This document shows positions 63,571 through 64,000 of a stretch of DNA of 64,000 nt, one piece after another (within the stretch, counting starts at the first letter, position 1; the number at the start of each line of letters is the position of its first letter). The notes under the pieces are model-generated. The model did not search any database. It saw nothing but the letters and a program-made list of their open reading frames with translations, and was not told the DNA's origin. The position numbers and the translations under genes are program-made. This DNA comes from Sanderia malayensis (lineage: Eukaryota > Cnidaria > Scyphozoa > Semaeostomeae > Pelagiidae), in the NCBI GenBank assembly GCA_013076295.1, contig RQOL01000478.1, positions 124,001 through 188,000 on the forward strand, given 5' to 3'.

Positions 63571-64000
63571 AGGAGGATCACATGGATGTTGAAAACGAAA
63601 GAGAGCAAGGAGAACAAATGCGCGCTGCATTGAATCCAGAACAACAAGTGGTATACACAGCCATTATTCAAGCAATTGAGGCGCAATCACAACATAACTG
63701 TCACTTTCTCGATGGACCAGCTGGCACAGGGAAAACATTTCTCTACAACACGTTGGTTCGCAACCTCAATGCTTCTGGACACAAAGTTCAGTGTATGGCT
63801 TGGTCAGGAATTGCAGCAACACTGCTTATCAATGGCAGAACATCGCATTCACAATTCCAAATTCCAATACCATTGAAGCTGGAATCAACATGCAATGTCA
63901 AAAGACAGAGCCGAAGAGCACAAGTGTTGCGTGAAACAACCCTGTTTATATGGGATGAAGCTTCAATGATACCAGCATTGGCATTACAAGCAGTTGAGAC
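63571..64000 (+). CDS. Helitron copy 2: PIF1-type helicase exon, cut by the window edge
   Basis: The exon opens EEDHMDVENEREQGEQ and ALNPEQQVVYTAIIQAIEAQ. It continues with HFLDGPAGTGKTFLYNTLVR (Walker A, about 63,705-63,760), VQCMAWSGIAATLLINGRTS and TTLFIWDEASMIPALALQAV (Walker B) to the last base. The reading frame is intact as far as it goes. It would provide 5'-to-3' unwinding for the Rep endonuclease encoded in the same protein. Confidence 0.9.

Larger units (their letters stand above)
54290..64000 (+). mobile_element. Large Helitron, copy 2, cut by the window edge
   Basis: It begins TCTAATATATATATTCTGCG at 54,290 and is the inverted paralogue of copy 1. In order it has the 5' terminal region (to 55,010), an expanded VNTR with an inserted TATG microsatellite (55,030-55,905), long noncoding sequence, and the Rep/helicase gene from 60,017 to beyond the edge. 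It lacks the nested Helitron and BEL insertions present in copy 1. The base before the TC terminus is A. The 3' end is outside the window. Confidence 0.88.

Overview
The window is a repeat-dense piece of an animal nuclear genome. Degenerate metazoan-type 18S and 28S rRNA sequence, spliceosomal GT-AG introns inside transposon genes, and the mobile-element mix (CR1/L2-like LINEs, Ty3/gypsy, BEL/Pao, Penelope-like, Helitron, TIR DNA transposons) together suggest an invertebrate, possibly a cnidarian or sponge. I cannot name the species. I see no convincing single-copy host gene. All calls come from reading the sequence by eye, and boundaries without stated terminal motifs are approximate.

Left part (1-17,500). 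A minus-strand CR1/L2-like LINE runs off the left edge (1-2,880). Next come MITE-like fragments, a HIRAN-like remnant and a 339-bp tandem duplication whose edge already contains 18S sequence. A broken rDNA unit follows: the 18S 3' part (5,579-6,374), a short spacer with no 5.8S gene, then a 28S gene split into three blocks. The first split is a 6.1-kb Ty3/gypsy element with 512-bp LTRs and an AGCA target duplication (6,739-12,850). The second is a 5'-truncated LINE (about 14,650-15,452). A PIF1-type helicase pseudogene lies at 16,042-17,477 on the minus strand.

Middle part (17,690-29,140). A small Helitron relic made of GC-rich hairpin minisatellite is interrupted by a 5.2-kb DNA transposon with about 275-bp terminal inverted repeats (17,906-23,121). 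This transposon carries a decayed multi-domain gene with zinc-binding-like motifs, a FEN/XPG-like GCDY motif and an acidic tail. It is the best candidate for an undescribed mobile system here. A second Helitron end abuts the first relic exactly (CTAG next to TC). Then come a 1.5-kb TTAA-flanked non-autonomous transposon, a long ATT microsatellite, two Penelope-like GIY-YIG endonuclease copies as an inverted repeat, and a PIF1 helicase fragment.

Right part (29,141-64,000). Two copies of one large Helitron lie head to head. Copy 1 is on the minus strand (29,141-49,981, about 13 kb without its insertions). Copy 2 is on the plus strand from 54,290 and runs off the right edge. Both encode a Rep/helicase protein (zinc motif, HUH motif, two-tyrosine motif, PIF1 helicase) with three introns at matching positions. 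Copy 1 contains a nested 1.3-kb non-autonomous Helitron (39,574-40,886), whose empty site is preserved in copy 2, and a 6.5-kb BEL/Pao element (43,194-49,671, ATGGA duplication). Between the copies sit a transposon-type integrase gene with a zinc ribbon (about 50,520-51,695) and a further Helitron 3'-end derivative (52,700 to about 54,289). Nearly every coding region is broken by frameshifts, stops or deletions. Copy 2 is the best preserved, with one premature stop and two apparent frameshifts that I noticed.
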